23,593 bases of DNA from CAYVJW01 sp964451885 (GTDB lineage Bacteria; Patescibacteriota; Gracilibacteria; UBA4473): contig CAYVJW010000013.1 in NCBI GenBank assembly GCA_964451885.1, positions 1 through 23,593 of the forward strand, written 5' to 3'. Both the position numbers and the translations under genes were made by a program. Below, piece after piece: positions 22,848-23,593 of the stretch (its first letter is position 1; each line of letters opens with the position of its first letter). Below the pieces are notes generated by a model. That model was not told where the DNA came from, did not search any database, and worked only from the letters and a program-made list of their open reading frames with translations.

Positions 22848-23072
22848 ATGTACTGACAAAGAAAACAGAGAAAACAAAGTTTTGGTGAGGAACGTAGTAA
22901 TGGATACTTTCATTTCACCTTCGACGCAGAGTTTAGAACTCACTACCTCCGAAGACGTGTTGGCAATAGAGAAGGGATTGTTCACAGAGAGCTATTGAAA
23001 GATGTTTATAGAAAGCCTTCTCGACTTATTTTAGATAATAAGAAAGAGGGGGAGATTGAAATCCGAGCATAA
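22848..23072 (+). pseudogene. Broken second copy of the small paralog family
   Basis: In frame from ATG 22848 comes TAC and then a TGA stop at codon 3 (22854-22856). The rest reads on as GEERSNGYFHFTFDAEFRTH, YLRRRVGNREGIVHRELLKD and NKKEGEIEIRA to a TAA. This matches the intact gene at 19533 over about 55 residues. It shares nearly identical DNA around GTAATGGATACTTTC and TTCGACGCAGAGTTTAG. No other start fits before the core, so the copy is probably silenced. It lacks the C-terminal extension and GC hairpin seen in the other copy. Confidence 0.7.
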
Positions 23073-23184
23073 CACTCGTTTTAAACCAGATATCCATCCT
23101 GATTTATCAGATGAAATGAGAAATTATGCGCTTGAATTACAACGTTCAACAACAGCGATGGAACATACAAACCTTGCAAAATAA
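23056..23184 (+). CDS. Possible small protein, 42 aa, TTG start
   Basis: A frame from TTG at 23056, directly after a strong purine stretch AGAGGGGGAG, overlaps the end of the broken paralog and encodes a polar peptide (SEHNTRFKPDIHPDLSDEMR, NYALELQRSTTAMEHTNLAK). It ends at TAA 23182-23184. The composition looks like a real helical protein, possibly a small regulator, but the ribosome site is very close to the start and the family is unknown. It may be the tail of a longer lost gene. Confidence 0.3.
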   Translation: MKSEHNTRFKPDIHPDLSDEMRNYALELQRSTTAMEHTNLAK

Positions 23185-23214
23185 TATTTTTTCATTATTA
23201 TAAAATTACTTAAA

Positions 23215-23574
23215 ATGACAGAAACAAGTAAACCGAATGCAGAAAGCACTTCTCCAGTAGCAGATACTGGAGTATATGCTATTCGGATAGATTATAAAGA
23301 TGGAAGGGCTGAATACCCAGTAATAATTGATAGAGCTAATCCTGGCTGGGAAAAACAACGTGCGGAGGCTACCTACTTTTTCCGAACTGAACATAGAGAC
23401 GACGGAATTGTTACAACTGAATTTGCGTTGAGCCCTCAAAACTTAGAAATAGCAAATCCAGAATTACTTCCTTCATGGACTGATTATCAAAAAGAACGGT
23501 TCAGCTATGAAGACGAACAAGATAAAAGCCAGCAAGTATTAACCCAAGTTCGACAAATATTTTGTACACATTAG
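23215..23574 (+). CDS. Hypothetical soluble protein, 119 aa
   Basis: The ATG at 23215 opens a frame of 119 codons ending in TAG. A polar N-terminus (TETSKPNAESTSPVADTG) precedes a likely small beta/alpha domain (VYAIRIDYKDGRAEYPVIID, then TYFFRTEHRDDGIVTTEFAL). An acidic helical end (WTDYQKERFSYEDEQDKSQQ) follows. There is no signal peptide, membrane segment or metal motif. No family recognised. The third-position pattern and absence of stops make it a credible gene. Its surroundings are accessory DNA at the window edge, so its operon partners may lie further right. Confidence 0.6.
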   Translation: MTETSKPNAESTSPVADTGVYAIRIDYKDGRAEYPVIIDRANPGWEKQRAEATYFFRTEHRDDGIVTTEFALSPQNLEIANPELLPSWTDYQKERFSYEDEQDKSQQVLTQVRQIFCTH

Positions 23575-23593
23575 CTCCCAGAGAGGGCTAATC

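Noticed and set aside
22795..22998. 67-codon frame between acr3 and the last genes
   Set aside because: It is an out-of-frame reading of the broken paralog copy, whose real frame matches the gene at 19533.
1..23593. Recoded UGA (as in Gracilibacteria or Absconditabacteria)
   Set aside because: khpA, the ImmA/IrrE gene and other frames end correctly at TGA, and no housekeeping gene contains an internal TGA.

Overview
The window looks like a piece of a low-GC Patescibacteria (CPR) chromosome, possibly Peregrinibacteria-like. The evidence is weak or absent Shine-Dalgarno sequences, a two-helix type IV secretion pilin-like protein, compact housekeeping genes, and small families typical of those genomes. 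UGA is a normal stop here: khpA, the ImmA/IrrE-type gene and others end in TGA, and no housekeeping gene carries an internal TGA. The lineage is an inference, since there is no rRNA gene in the window.

Layout. 1-1038 is mostly non-coding: a palindromic repeat, short direct repeats and a decayed reading frame. 1039-2765 is a two-gene XRE-ImmA/IrrE plus DUF4411 (PIN-like) module resembling a toxin-antitoxin pair. 3065-3154 is tRNA-Ser(GGA). 3407-5185 encodes an unusual three-domain CoaD-CoaE-HD protein covering the last two steps of coenzyme A synthesis. A mazF remnant follows. 5683-11613 encodes a protein of about 1976 residues with two Hsp90-like GHKL ATPase modules, a long helical repeat region between them, and a C-terminal HExxH metalloprotease-like domain. 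11777-14911 (minus strand) holds mltG, ebfC (ybaB family) and glmS. 15050-17235 (plus strand) holds rpsP, khpA, a pilin-like membrane protein and a comF-family gene, ending in a clear terminator.

17236-23593 is an accessory region: a small protein with an SSB-like acidic tail, a minus-strand transcription unit, a 5'-truncated gene, a group II intron scrap, a hicBA toxin-antitoxin pair, a duplicated small gene family (one intact, one broken), an orphan AT-rich gene, a permease remnant, an ACR3-type arsenite transporter and two unrecognised small genes.

The two most unusual signals are as follows. (1) The giant GHKL-solenoid-GHKL-metalloprotease protein, whose first ATPase module has its motifs in a non-canonical order. 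(2) A family of three palindromic elements of 157-159 bp (11620, 19326, 21016). They share a centre, but their arms differ from copy to copy while staying self-complementary. Well-formed promoters repeatedly show a 16-bp spacer and a short leader, which helps set several starts. No database search was possible; all family names come from motif recognition.
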